NCBI RefSeq assembly: GCF_900637975.1
Contig: NZ_LR134477.1
Span: 310,001-374,000 of the forward strand
Direction: 5' to 3'
From: Actinomyces viscosus
Lineage (GTDB): Bacteria > Actinomycetota > Actinomycetes > Actinomycetales > Actinomycetaceae
DNA length: 64,000 bases
The notes beneath the pieces were generated by a model. It had not been told where the DNA came from. It saw only the letters and a program-made list of their open reading frames with translations, and did no database searches. Of this stretch, positions 8,662-16,908 are shown in pieces (positions within the stretch are counted from its first letter, which is position 1; each line of letters begins with the position of its first letter). Both the position numbers and the translations under genes were made by a program.

Positions 8662-9549
8662 ATGACACGCATCAAACGAATGAACTGGACAGGCGTCTGC
8701 TTCGTGGCGCCGTCAATGATCGTCGTTCTTGCTCTGCTGATATACCCGGTCTTCTCAAGCATCTGGTACTCCTTCACGGACAAGAACCTCCTGCGTACCA
8801 GCTACCACGTGGTGGGGATCTCCAACTACACCGACCTCCTCGGATCCTCCAGCTTCTGGAACGCGTTCGGGGTGTCGATCAAGTGGACCGCGGCATCGAT
8901 CATCGGCCAGCTGGCAGTGGGCATGGTGCTGGCCCTCGCTCTGGACCGGGTTCCGCGCGGATCGGGGCTGTTCCGCACCCTCCTCATCGTGCCCTGGGCG
9001 TTTCCGGCCATCATCACCGCCTTCGCCTGGAAGTGGATCCTTAACGACGTCTACGGGTTCCTTCCCAATCTTCTGACGTCCCTCGGCCTGACCGACAAGA
9101 ACACGGCGTTGCTGGGCAACCCCACGACGACCTTCTGGATCGCGCTGCTCATCAACATCTGGTTCGGTGCGCCGATGTTCATGGTGAATATCCTCTCGGC
9201 TCTCAAGACCATTCCTCAGGAGCAGTACGAGGCGGCGATGGTGGACGGGGCCTCCGGGTGGCAGCGGTTCAGGTTCATCACGCTGACCCACATCCGCGAG
9301 GTCATCGGGCTGCTGGTCATCCTGCGCACCATCTGGGTCTTCAACAACTTCGACATGCTCTTCCTCCTGACGGGCGGAGGTCCGGGGGAGAGGACGACGA
9401 CGCTGCCGATCTTCGCCTACCAGGAGGGCTGGAACCTGCGTCAGCTCGGCGTCGCCTCCACGGTGACGATCCTGCTGCTCATCTTCCTGCTGGTTCTGGC
9501 CTTCGGCGCCTTCAGGATGCTCAACCGCTGGGAAAAGGAAAGGGGCTGA
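8662..9549 (+). CDS. ABC transporter permease, MalF/MsmF type
   Basis: First integral membrane subunit of the sugar importer, 295 residues. The start is ATG 8662, preceded by GAAAGGTGA; the frame is open much further upstream but that part lies inside the SBP gene. Six hydrophobic segments are visible, beginning with GVCFVAPSMIVVLALLIYP, and the EAA loop reads YEAAMVDGASGWQRFRFITL, the coupling site for an ATPase. It is separated from the SBP by 59 bases and from the next permease by three bases, so all three are one operon. Sialic acid or sialylated sugars are the inferred substrate. Confidence 0.88.
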   Translation: MTRIKRMNWTGVCFVAPSMIVVLALLIYPVFSSIWYSFTDKNLLRTSYHVVGISNYTDLLGSSSFWNAFGVSIKWTAASIIGQLAVGMVLALALDRVPRGSGLFRTLLIVPWAFPAIITAFAWKWILNDVYGFLPNLLTSLGLTDKNTALLGNPTTTFWIALLINIWFGAPMFMVNILSALKTIPQEQYEAAMVDGASGWQRFRFITLTHIREVIGLLVILRTIWVFNNFDMLFLLTGGGPGERTTTLPIFAYQEGWNLRQLGVASTVTILLLIFLLVLAFGAFRMLNRWEKERG

Positions 9550-9552
9550 ATC

Positions 9553-10389
9553 ATGCGACGTGCTGGTCGTAGTCCGTGGGGAACCGTGTGCGTGTACCTC
9601 ATTCTCATCGTTGCCGCCTTTGTCGCGGTGTTCCCGCTCGTATGGGTCGTCTCCTCGTCCTTCAAGACCTCTCACGAGCTCGCGCAGAACCCGCTGCAGC
9701 TGTTCTCGAGCTCGCCAACGCTGGAGCACTACCGCAAGGTGGTCGAGGAGATCGGGTTCCTGACGAACCTGAAGAACTCACTGCTGATCGCGGGATGCTC
9801 GACGGTGATCGCTGTCGTGGTCTCGATGCTCGGCGCCTACGGGATCGTCCGATTCTTCCCACGTGTCGGCAGGCAGCTGACCAAGATCCTCATCGGCACC
9901 TACATGTTCCCACCGATTCTGCTCGCCATCCCGTATACCATCACCATGGTCAAGCTCGGGCTCATGAACAGCTACATCGGACTGATCATCGCCTACCTGT
10001 CGTTCTCGATCCCCTATGCGATCTGGATGCTCATCGGCTTCTTCCAGACGGTTCCCGTCGGGGTGGAGGAGGCCGCCGCGGTCGATGGGGCGAGCCGGTT
10101 CAGGGTGTTCTGGCAGATCTCGGTGCCCATCATCCTGCCGGGGATCGTAGCCACTGCCGTCTACACCTTCATCAATACCTTCAACGAGTTCCTCTACGCG
10201 CTCCTGTTCATCACCGAGTCGGACAGGATGCCCGTCGCAGTCGGCCTCTACTCTCTCCAGGGGTCGGAGGTTCTTGACTGGGGAGCCATGATGGCTGCTT
10301 CCGTGATCGTGATCGTCCCGTCGGTCGTTTTCTTCATGATCATTCAGAAGCACATCTCGGGAGGGCTCTCCGAGGGGTCCGTCAAGTAG
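9553..10389 (+). CDS. ABC transporter permease, MalG/MsmG type
   Basis: Second membrane subunit, 278 residues, with six hydrophobic segments and the EAA motif VEEAAAVDGASRFRVFWQISVP. ATG 9553 lies three bases after the previous stop with GGAAAGGGG as ribosome binding site. Together with the preceding two genes it forms a CUT1 importer without its own ATPase; CUT1 systems commonly share a MsmK-type ATPase encoded elsewhere, and none is present beside these genes. A hairpin follows at 10435. Confidence 0.88.
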   Translation: MRRAGRSPWGTVCVYLILIVAAFVAVFPLVWVVSSSFKTSHELAQNPLQLFSSSPTLEHYRKVVEEIGFLTNLKNSLLIAGCSTVIAVVVSMLGAYGIVRFFPRVGRQLTKILIGTYMFPPILLAIPYTITMVKLGLMNSYIGLIIAYLSFSIPYAIWMLIGFFQTVPVGVEEAAAVDGASRFRVFWQISVPIILPGIVATAVYTFINTFNEFLYALLFITESDRMPVAVGLYSLQGSEVLDWGAMMAASVIVIVPSVVFFMIIQKHISGGLSEGSVK

Positions 10390-10434
10390 CCCCTCCTGCG
10401 CCCTGCCCGGGCTCTGCCTCAGTCCCGCCTCCAG

Positions 10435-10487
10435 CCACCCCGGTACCTGCGACGCGAGTGATCGCGCGTGCGCAGGCGCCGGGGTGG
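10435..10487 (+). terminator. Hairpin after the importer genes
   Basis: CCACCCCGG..CCTGCG at 10435-10451 pairs with CGCAGG..CCGGGGTGG at 10471-10487, with a short internal mismatch and a 19-base loop. It separates the importer genes from the independently promoted lyase gene and probably acts as a full or partial terminator. Confidence 0.5.
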
Positions 10488-10518
10488 CGCCGGGAAGAAA
10501 GATCTGCAACAATACTCA

Positions 10519-10547
10519 TTGACGTCAGATGTCAGACGTCCGATAAC
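10519..10547 (+). promoter_or_regulatory. nanA promoter with a palindromic operator-like element in the spacer
   Basis: A -35 TTGACG (10519-10524), a 17-base spacer and -10 GATAAC (10542-10547) lie 24 bases before the nanA start. The spacer contains a second GACGTC (10535-10540) that repeats the GACGTC overlapping the -35 (10521-10526), 14 bp apart and flanking AGATGTCA. Each half is itself palindromic. The position fits a repressor that blocks RNA polymerase; the regulator is not in this window. Confidence 0.55.
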
Positions 10548-10570
10548 CTTTCAATGAAGAGAGACACCAC

Positions 10571-11491
10571 ATGGACAACCGTTTCACCGGCGTCATCCCG
10601 CCGGTCGTCACCCCTTTCACCGCTGAGGGCGAGGTTGACCTCGACAGCCTGGACAAGGTCGTTGAGCACCTCATCGTCGGAGGTGTCGATGGCCTGTTCG
10701 CCCTGGGGTCCTCAGGAGAGGTCGCCTACCTGACCGACTCCCAGCGCGACGCCGTCATCGAGCGCGTCGTCAAGAAGGCTGCAGGTCGTGTGCCGGTGCT
10801 CGCGGGGGCCATTGACACCACGGCTCACCGCGTCATCGAGCAGGCGCGCCGCGCCGTCGCGCTCGGTGCGCAGGCGATCGTGGCGACCTGCCCCTTCTAC
10901 GCGCTCAACGACGCCGAGGAGATCAAGGCCCACTTCCGCGCCATCGCGGCGGCCATCGACGTTCCCGTCTTCGCCTACGACGTGCCCGTGCGTCTTGGCG
11001 GTGCCAAGCTCGGCCGCGACCTCCTCGTCGAGCTGGGCAAGGAGGGTGTCATCGCCGGCGTCAAGGACTCCTCCGGTAACGACGTCGCCTTCCGTCGGCT
11101 GGTCGCGGCCAATGAGGCCGCGGGGCACCCGCTCGCCCTGCTGACCGGTCACGAGTGCGTCGTCGACGGCATGCTCCTGCTGGGCGCGGACGGGCTCGTC
11201 CCCGGCTACGGCAACGTGGACCCGGTCCGCTACGCCGAGATGTGGAAGGCCTCCCGCGAGGGGAAGTGGGACGAGGTCCGCCGCCTCCAGGACGAGATCT
11301 GCGCCGGCTTCGAGATCGTCTTCGTTCCCCAGGGGCGCTCGGCCGACGCCACCGGTATCGGAGCCTTCAAGACCGCGATGGAGGCGATCGGGATCATCGC
11401 CACCAACGAGATGGCCTTCCCGGTCCAGGCTCTCGAGGGCGAGACCAAGGACGCGGTCCTGGAGATCGTCAAGGCGCAGGGCCTGATCTGA
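10571..11491 (+). CDS. nanA: N-acetylneuraminate lyase (DapA/NAL family)
   Basis: Cleaves N-acetylneuraminate to N-acetylmannosamine and pyruvate in the cytosol. The 306 residues follow the (beta/alpha)8 aldolase pattern: the pyruvate-carboxylate motif reads GSSGE (46-50; GxTGE in many relatives), the catalytic tyrosine is Y136 in AYDVP and the Schiff-base lysine K165 in GVKDSSGN, both at the positions expected for this superfamily. Dihydrodipicolinate synthase is a possible alternative by sequence, but the position between a sialidase/importer set and nanK/nanE favours the lyase. ATG 10571 is preceded by GAAGAGAGA. It has its own promoter (10519-10547). Confidence 0.88.
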   Translation: MDNRFTGVIPPVVTPFTAEGEVDLDSLDKVVEHLIVGGVDGLFALGSSGEVAYLTDSQRDAVIERVVKKAAGRVPVLAGAIDTTAHRVIEQARRAVALGAQAIVATCPFYALNDAEEIKAHFRAIAAAIDVPVFAYDVPVRLGGAKLGRDLLVELGKEGVIAGVKDSSGNDVAFRRLVAANEAAGHPLALLTGHECVVDGMLLLGADGLVPGYGNVDPVRYAEMWKASREGKWDEVRRLQDEICAGFEIVFVPQGRSADATGIGAFKTAMEAIGIIATNEMAFPVQALEGETKDAVLEIVKAQGLI

Positions 11492-11508
11492 CGCCCTGGC
11501 GGGTCCAG

Positions 11509-11564
11509 CTGGGTGCGTGCGCCCGAGAGTCTCGACGTCGAGCGAGTCGGGCGCACGCACCCAG
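11509..11564 (+). terminator. Long perfect hairpin between nanA and nanK
   Basis: An 18-bp perfect stem (CTGGGTGCGTGCGCCCGA at 11509-11526 against its complement at 11547-11564) encloses a 20-base loop that itself contains the 12-bp palindrome CTCGACGTCGAG (11531-11542). It lies 17 bases after the nanA stop with no T-tract. A terminator, or a stabiliser of the nanA mRNA 3' end, is the most likely role. Confidence 0.6.
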
Positions 11565-11685
11565 CGGCGTCAACGGGCACTCACCAGTCCGGTTCCAGCC
11601 GGCTTCGAGCTGCCGCCACCTCCTCATCAACCATTCCTTTTCCAGACCCGGCACACCCGTGCCGCTTGCCCCTTTGGAGAGCGTC

Positions 11686-12708
11686 ATGAGTCAGGATGTC
11701 CCCCCATCCGACCCCATCAACCCGTCACCGTCAGGCGAGAGCCCGCTCGTCGTCGGACTTGATCTCGGCGGCACCAAGATGGCCGCTGCCCTGGTAGACG
11801 GTCACGGGGCCCTCCAGGGCCCCGTGACCTCCTGCCCCACTCCCGCCCACGACGGTCCGGCCGCCATGCTCAAGGCCATCAGCGCCCTGGTGCAGAAGGT
11901 CGTCGAGGCCGGAACGCACCAGGATCCCGGCAGGGCCGTGTCGATCACGGCGGTCGGCATCGGTACCGCAGGCGTCGTCGACGTCGAGCACGGGACGATC
12001 CTGTCCGCCACCGACGCCATCACCGGGTGGGCCGGCACGCAGGTCGCCACCGGCGTGCAGGAACGACTCGCCGCCGCAGGGCTCGGCACGATCCCGGTCC
12101 ACGTCGAGAACGACGTCGACGCCTATGCCGCCGGGGAGGCGTGGCTCGGCGCCGGCACCGGAGCTGAGGTCGTCCTCATGGTGGCGGTGGGTACCGGCGT
12201 CGGCGGCGCCCTCGTCATCGAGGGCGTCACTCGCCGAGGCGCCCACCACGTTGCGGGCGAGATCGGCCACGTACCCGTTCCCGGTGCGCAGGGCGAGCCC
12301 TGCACCTGCGGCAGGTCCGGGCACCTCGAGGGCATTGCCGCAGGCCCGCAGATCTACCGCCGTTACCTGGCCAAGGGCGGAGACCCTCATGTCCCGGACG
12401 CCCGCGAGGTCGAGAAGCGCGCGGCCGCGGGCGACGACATCGCCCAGGAGGTCTACCGGGACTCGGCGACCTGTTTGGGCAGGGCCCTGGCGGGCCTGGT
12501 CACCGTCATCGACCCTGACGTCGTCGTCGTCTCCGGGGGCCTGGCCCGAGCCGGTGACCTGTGGTGGGAGCCCCTCAGGCAGACCTTCGCCGCGGAGATC
12601 ATCGACCCCCTGGCGCCCATCAGGATCGTTCCCGCCACCCTGGGGACTACCGCGCCGATCGTCGGTGCGGCCCGCGGGGCTCTCGCCCTGGCCGGCGAGC
12701 ACGACTAA
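11686..12708 (+). CDS. nanK: ROK-family kinase, probable N-acetylmannosamine kinase
   Basis: Phosphorylates ManNAc to ManNAc-6-phosphate. The start is ATG 11686 with GGAGAG seven bases upstream, giving 340 residues; an upstream-open frame runs through the hairpin and is not used. The phosphate-1 motif is LDLGGTK (25-31), the catalytic aspartate is in VENDVDAYAAGE, and the ROK zinc cluster is present as H195, C206, C208 with the usual third cysteine replaced by H213 (CTCGRSGHLE). The short Ser/Pro-rich N-terminus (about 20 residues) is unusual but low-complexity. Other ROK sugar kinases cannot be excluded by sequence; neighbours nanA and nanE decide the call. Confidence 0.82.
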   Translation: MSQDVPPSDPINPSPSGESPLVVGLDLGGTKMAAALVDGHGALQGPVTSCPTPAHDGPAAMLKAISALVQKVVEAGTHQDPGRAVSITAVGIGTAGVVDVEHGTILSATDAITGWAGTQVATGVQERLAAAGLGTIPVHVENDVDAYAAGEAWLGAGTGAEVVLMVAVGTGVGGALVIEGVTRRGAHHVAGEIGHVPVPGAQGEPCTCGRSGHLEGIAAGPQIYRRYLAKGGDPHVPDAREVEKRAAAGDDIAQEVYRDSATCLGRALAGLVTVIDPDVVVVSGGLARAGDLWWEPLRQTFAAEIIDPLAPIRIVPATLGTTAPIVGAARGALALAGEHD

Positions 12709-12793
12709 ACAGCACTAACCAAGACCACCCAGAATCCACCCACGACTAATCACCTCATCACCGCCGCGAGGCGCCGTCAGACAGGACAGACCT

Positions 12794-13543
12794 ATGACCG
12801 AGCAGTCACCATCACCCTCGTCAACGGGGGGTCCGACCACCCCCTCGGGCCTCCATCCCGTCCTGGAGCGCCTGAGGGGAGGGCTCATCGCCTCCGCTCA
12901 GGCCTATCCGGGTGAGCCGATGCGCGACCCCCGCACCATGGACGAGGTGGCCCAGGCCTGTGTCGCCGGCGGCGCCGTCGGCATCCGCGCGCAAGGCCTG
13001 GCGGACCTGGCCCTCATCTGCCAGCACGTCGACGTGCCCGTCATCGGTCTGTGGAAGGAGGGGCACGACGGCGTCTTCATCACCCCTACCCTCACCCACG
13101 CCATCGCCGTGGCCGCCACCGGCAGCCAGATCGTGGCGCTGGACGGCACCCGGCGCCCCCGTCCCGATGGACTGAGCCTGGCTCAGACCGTTGAGGGCCT
13201 CCGCCAGGCCCGTCCCGAGGTCCTCGTCATGGCCGACTGCGGGTCCCTGGACGATGCCAGGGCCGCGCAGGACGCAGGGGTCGACATCCTCGGGACCACG
13301 CTGGCCGGTTACACCGGGGAGCGTCCCAAGACCGACGGCCCCGACCTCGAGCTCGTCGACCAGGTCGCCGGCATCGCAGAGATCCCGCTCGTCGTCGAGG
13401 GTCGGGTCCACACCCCCGCGCAGGCCGCGGCCGCCATGGAGCATGGCGCCTTCGCCGTCGTCGTCGGCACCGCGATCACCCACCCGACCACCATCACGTC
13501 GTGGTTCGCCGGAGCCCTGCCCGGTGCCCTGTGGAAGGGGTGA
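12794..13543 (+). CDS. nanE: N-acetylmannosamine-6-phosphate 2-epimerase
   Basis: Converts ManNAc-6-P to GlcNAc-6-P, the step after NanK. The 249 residues show family hallmarks: RLRGGLIASAQAYPGEP, the phosphate and substrate motifs GIRAQG, IGLWKEG, ITPTLTHA, ALDGTRRPRPDG, MADCGSLDDA and VEGRVHTPAQAA. The first 18 residues are a Ser/Pro/Thr-rich extension. It lies 85 bases downstream of nanK and probably shares its transcript. A deacetylase (NagA) is needed to complete the pathway and is not in the window. Confidence 0.92.
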   Translation: MTEQSPSPSSTGGPTTPSGLHPVLERLRGGLIASAQAYPGEPMRDPRTMDEVAQACVAGGAVGIRAQGLADLALICQHVDVPVIGLWKEGHDGVFITPTLTHAIAVAATGSQIVALDGTRRPRPDGLSLAQTVEGLRQARPEVLVMADCGSLDDARAAQDAGVDILGTTLAGYTGERPKTDGPDLELVDQVAGIAEIPLVVEGRVHTPAQAAAAMEHGAFAVVVGTAITHPTTITSWFAGALPGALWKG

Positions 13544-13663
13544 TCGGAAGGGCTGTGCAAAACGGCGCCGTTCCGCGGGTTGCTCCGTATGTGACAGGTG
13601 TGACTACTGGGGCGCAAATGTGCGAATTGTTACTCGCTATCCAGCGCGACACTCCGGTCTGAC

Positions 13664-13693
13664 CTGACAAACCCAAGGTTTTATGCGTAGCGT
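13664..13693 (+). promoter_or_regulatory. hup promoter
   Basis: -35 CTGACA (13664-13669) and -10 TAGCGT (13688-13693) are separated by 18 bases, giving a predicted leader of about 45 bases before the HU start. The intervening 13544-13663 shows nothing else beyond a small palindrome AACGGCGCCGTT near 13562. Confidence 0.6.
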
Positions 13694-13745
13694 TGCCAGA
13701 AGTGGCACCACACAAGGGTGTCCGTCCACGATCGAGAGGGAAGAC

Positions 13746-14027
13746 ATGTCCGTCAACCGCACCGAGCTCATCGCCGCCATCGCCGAGAAGGCCGGCCTGA
13801 CCAAGACCGACGCCGACGCCTTCCTGGGAGCCTTCCAGGATGTCCTCGTTGAGAACGTCGCCAAGGGTGAGGCCGTGAAGATCACCGGCCTCATGGGTAT
13901 CGAGCGCGTCGAGCGTGCCGCACGTACTGGCCGTAACCCCCGCACCGGTGAGGAGATCCAGATCCCCGCCGGCTACGGCGTCAAGGTCACCGTGGGCTCC
14001 TCGCTGAAGAAGGCTGTCGCCGAGTGA
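13746..14027 (+). CDS. hup: Histone-like DNA-binding protein HU
   Basis: Small nucleoid protein that bends DNA as a dimer. The 93 residues begin MSVNRTELIAAIAEKAGLTKTDAD and contain the DNA-binding arm signature (RTGRNPRTGEEIQIPAG) and the C-terminal KVTVGSSLKKAV. The start is ATG 13746, with GAGAGGGAAG upstream; an in-frame ATG at 13683 sits within the promoter and is not used. It lacks the long Lys/Ala-rich tail of mycobacterial HupB. It is monocistronic, with its own promoter and a hairpin at 14055-14103. Confidence 0.95.
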   Translation: MSVNRTELIAAIAEKAGLTKTDADAFLGAFQDVLVENVAKGEAVKITGLMGIERVERAARTGRNPRTGEEIQIPAGYGVKVTVGSSLKKAVAE

Positions 14028-14054
14028 TACGTGGGGCCGCGCCCCTGACGTCCT

Positions 14055-14103
14055 GATTCCGGTCCGTTGCCGCCCCATCGAGGTGCGGCGGCGGGCCGGA
14101 ATC
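14055..14103 (+). terminator. hup terminator hairpin
   Basis: GATTCCGGTCCG..GCCGCC pairs with GGCGGCGGGCCGGAATC across a short loop, 27 bases after the hup stop. A strong stem without a T-tract. Confidence 0.6.
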
Positions 14104-14224
14104 ATTCATGTGGACCGGCCTCCTGCTGACGATGGTCAGGGAGGTCCTGGCGGAGTAGACCGCGGCCGTCGATCTCCTCCTGTCGGCGGAGGGCTGAATA
14201 GGCAGCTGCTTTTACAGTGGACGC

Positions 14225-15070
14225 ATGTCCGCTTTTACCTCTGCCGCAGATCCGTCCGACGGCGCCCGCACGGCTGCCGCCCCGGCAGGGGCTCCGCCCG
14301 GCCCCGCCTCCGTACCGGCGCTCCAGATGGTGGGCCTGGTCAAGACCTTCGATCGCAAGGTCGCGGTGGATCGGCTCAGTCTCGACATCCCGGTCTCCAG
14401 CTTCTACGGCATCGTCGGCCCCAACGGCGCCGGCAAGACGACCAGCCTGTCGATGGCCACCGGCCTGCTGCGTCCCGATGCCGGTCAGGCGCTCGTCCAC
14501 GGCATCGACGTGTGGGCCGAGCCCCGGCGGGCCAAGACTCTCCTGGGGGTTCTGCCCGACGGGCTGCGCACCTTCGACCGTCTCAACGGTCTTGAGCTCG
14601 TCACCTACTCCGGCCTCCTGCGAGGGCTGGAGCGCGATGTCGTCGTGCCTCGGGCGACTGAGCTGGTCAAGGTCCTGGGACTGTGGGACGCCGGAACGAC
14701 CCTGGTGGCCGACTACTCGGCGGGAATGCGCAAGAAGATCCACCTAGCCTGCGCCATGGTGCACTCGCCCTCCATCCTGGTCCTGGACGAGCCCTTCGAG
14801 GCCGTCGACCCGATCTCGGCGCAGACGATCCAGGCGATCCTGCGCGACTACGCCGCCGCCGGGGGCACCGTGGTCATCTCCAGCCATGTCATGGCCACGG
14901 TGCAGCGCCTGTGCGACCACGTGGCGATCATCAACGCCGGCCGGGTCGTCGCTGCGGGGACGACGCAGCAGGTCGCCGCGGGCGGGGACCTCGAGCAGCG
15001 CTTCACCGAGCTGGTGGGGGCGCAGGTGCGGACGGAGGGGCTGGCATGGTTGCGACCCTCGTCAAGCTGA
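14225..15070 (+). CDS. ABC transporter ATP-binding protein (CcmA/multidrug type)
   Basis: ATPase of a two-gene ABC exporter or resistance-type system, 281 residues. After an Ala/Pro-rich 35-residue N-terminus come Walker A GPNGAGKTT, the signature YSAGMRKKI (a degenerate LSGGQ), Walker B ILVLDEPFEAVDP and the switch histidine in VISSHVM. A -10-like TACAGT at 14213-14218 lies six bases before ATG 14225, so the mRNA is probably leaderless. Its last 25 bases overlap the next gene, the membrane partner. Substrate unknown. Confidence 0.88.
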   Translation: MSAFTSAADPSDGARTAAAPAGAPPGPASVPALQMVGLVKTFDRKVAVDRLSLDIPVSSFYGIVGPNGAGKTTSLSMATGLLRPDAGQALVHGIDVWAEPRRAKTLLGVLPDGLRTFDRLNGLELVTYSGLLRGLERDVVVPRATELVKVLGLWDAGTTLVADYSAGMRKKIHLACAMVHSPSILVLDEPFEAVDPISAQTIQAILRDYAAAGGTVVISSHVMATVQRLCDHVAIINAGRVVAAGTTQQVAAGGDLEQRFTELVGAQVRTEGLAWLRPSSS

Positions 15071-16770
15071 AGTGGCGCCTGACCCTCAACGCCCTGACCA
15101 AGAACGCCTGGGCCGCCGTCGGCACCGTGATCGGCGCTCTGTACGGGCTGGGAGCGCTCGGCCTGGTGCTGGCCGGTGCCATCGGACTCGGGCTGGGAGC
15201 GGACCCGCAGGTCATAGCGCTCCTCCTGGGATCCCTCGGGGCGCTGCTGGTGGCGGGCTGGGCAGTGGTGCCGCTGCTTGTCACCGGGGTCGACTCCACC
15301 CTCGACCCCCGAGCCATGGCCGCCTGGGCCGCGCCGTCGCGAGGGCTGGCGGCCGGGCTGCTGGCCGCCGGGGCCCTCGGCGTTCCCGGCTGCCTGACGG
15401 CCGTCGTCTGTCTTGTCCCAGTCCTCACCTGGTCGGTGGCCGGACAGGTCCCGGCGGCGCTGCTGGCACTGCTGTGCGCTCCGGCGGCCCTGGCCACCTG
15501 CGTCATCCTCTCCCGGATCGTCGTGACAGCCGCGGGGATCTCCTCCTCCCGGCGAGGACGTGAGACGACGGCGATCATCGCCTTCCTGTCCTTCCTGCTG
15601 GTCACGCAGCTGCCGAACCTGATCCCCAGGCTCATCGGGGACGACGTCGTCGGCTTCCTTGAGCGGCTCAGGACCGTTGCGCGGGTCCTGGGGCTGTCCC
15701 CCTTCGGCTGGGCCTTCGCCGCCCCCGGCCTCATGGCCACCGGTTCGGTGCTGTCGGCGCTGGCGCTGACGATCGGCGCCTGGGTCATCCCCGTGGCCCT
15801 GCTTCCCCTGTGGCAGCGCGTTGTGGGCAAGGTGATGACCTCCCCCGGTGCGTCTCGCACCCGGACGCGCGCCTACGAGGCCAGCGGCGCGGGCTCTGAC
15901 CCGCAGCACCGCAACCAGCCCGATGTGCTGCCATGGGCCAGTCGGCTGACCGCCGTCCTGCCTGTGCCCGCTGCCGCCGTGGCGGCCCGCTGCCTGCGCT
16001 ACTGGCGCACCGACCCCAGGTACCTGCTCCAGCTCCTGTCCGTCATGCTCGTGCCGGTCCTCCTCGTCCTGGTTCCCGCCATGAACTCAAGTCGATTCAT
16101 CCTCGTCGTCAACGGTCAACGGCTGGGCGGCAGCCTCGCCCTCGGGCACGCACCGGTGTTCCTGCTGGGCATGGCGCCCGCGCTGGCGATGTTCATGGGA
16201 TGGGTGGTCCACGACGACCTCGGCCTGGACTCCACCGCCCTGTGGAGCCACGTCAGCGCCGGCATCAGCGGAGCGCACGACCGGCTGGGGCGAGTCGCCG
16301 CAGCGGCTGCGTGGCAGGTCCCCACTCTGCTCGCCGTCGAGCTGCTCATGAGCCTGTGGACCGGGTACTGGGAGGCGCTGCCGGCAGTGACCGGTGCGAG
16401 CCTGGCTGTCTACGGCTGCGCGCTGGCATGGTCCTGCCTCACCAGCGTCCTTCTGCCCTATGAGACGCTCGCCCCCGGAGACAGTCCCATGCGCTCGCGG
16501 ACGTCGGGAACGGCTGTTGTCGCCTCCATCGTCCAGATGGTGGCCATGCTTCTCCTGCTCGCCGTCTGCTCGCCCGTGCTCGGGGTCGCGGTCTACGGCA
16601 TCGCCCAGGGCCTGCCGCTGTGGGGGTGGGTGGCCCTCCTGCTGGGGGCCACGTGGTGCGGTCTGGCGCTCTGGGGCGGGGTCATCCTGGGCGGCCGTCT
16701 GCTCGACCGGCGCGGACCGCAGGTCCTGGCCACGATCCACGCCTGGCCGGGGCACTCACAGCCGGTGTAA
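15046..16770 (+). CDS. Multi-pass membrane component of the ABC exporter
   Basis: ATG 15046 lies inside the end of the ATPase gene (25-base overlap, translational coupling) and gives 574 residues. The protein has about 12 hydrophobic segments arranged in two halves (for example VGTVIGALYGLGALGLVLAG; VPVLLVLVPAM; LLLLAVCSPVLGVAV), resembling large ABC-2-like permeases of actinobacteria. No catalytic motif is seen. Function is inferred only from coupling to the ATPase; substrate unknown. Confidence 0.8.
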   Translation: MVATLVKLKWRLTLNALTKNAWAAVGTVIGALYGLGALGLVLAGAIGLGLGADPQVIALLLGSLGALLVAGWAVVPLLVTGVDSTLDPRAMAAWAAPSRGLAAGLLAAGALGVPGCLTAVVCLVPVLTWSVAGQVPAALLALLCAPAALATCVILSRIVVTAAGISSSRRGRETTAIIAFLSFLLVTQLPNLIPRLIGDDVVGFLERLRTVARVLGLSPFGWAFAAPGLMATGSVLSALALTIGAWVIPVALLPLWQRVVGKVMTSPGASRTRTRAYEASGAGSDPQHRNQPDVLPWASRLTAVLPVPAAAVAARCLRYWRTDPRYLLQLLSVMLVPVLLVLVPAMNSSRFILVVNGQRLGGSLALGHAPVFLLGMAPALAMFMGWVVHDDLGLDSTALWSHVSAGISGAHDRLGRVAAAAAWQVPTLLAVELLMSLWTGYWEALPAVTGASLAVYGCALAWSCLTSVLLPYETLAPGDSPMRSRTSGTAVVASIVQMVAMLLLLAVCSPVLGVAVYGIAQGLPLWGWVALLLGATWCGLALWGGVILGGRLLDRRGPQVLATIHAWPGHSQPV

Positions 16771-16908
16771 TTGCCGCGGTCACACACGACAGACTGATTG
16801 ATTCTGACGAGTTGAGGTAGGATTGCTGTAAAGTCGCTCAATACGCAGCGGCTCACAGAGGTCAGTAGACTCAGTACACCCAGTTGTTATGTCAGAGAGG
16901 ACATCATC

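Noticed and set aside
10571..11491. Dihydrodipicolinate synthase instead of sialic acid lyase
   Set aside because: Both share the fold and catalytic lysine; context between sialidase/importer and nanK-nanE strongly favours the lyase, although sequence alone does not exclude it.
16794..16908. DasR-type operator before nagB
   Set aside because: I looked for the known palindrome of amino-sugar regulators and saw only unmatched short repeats.
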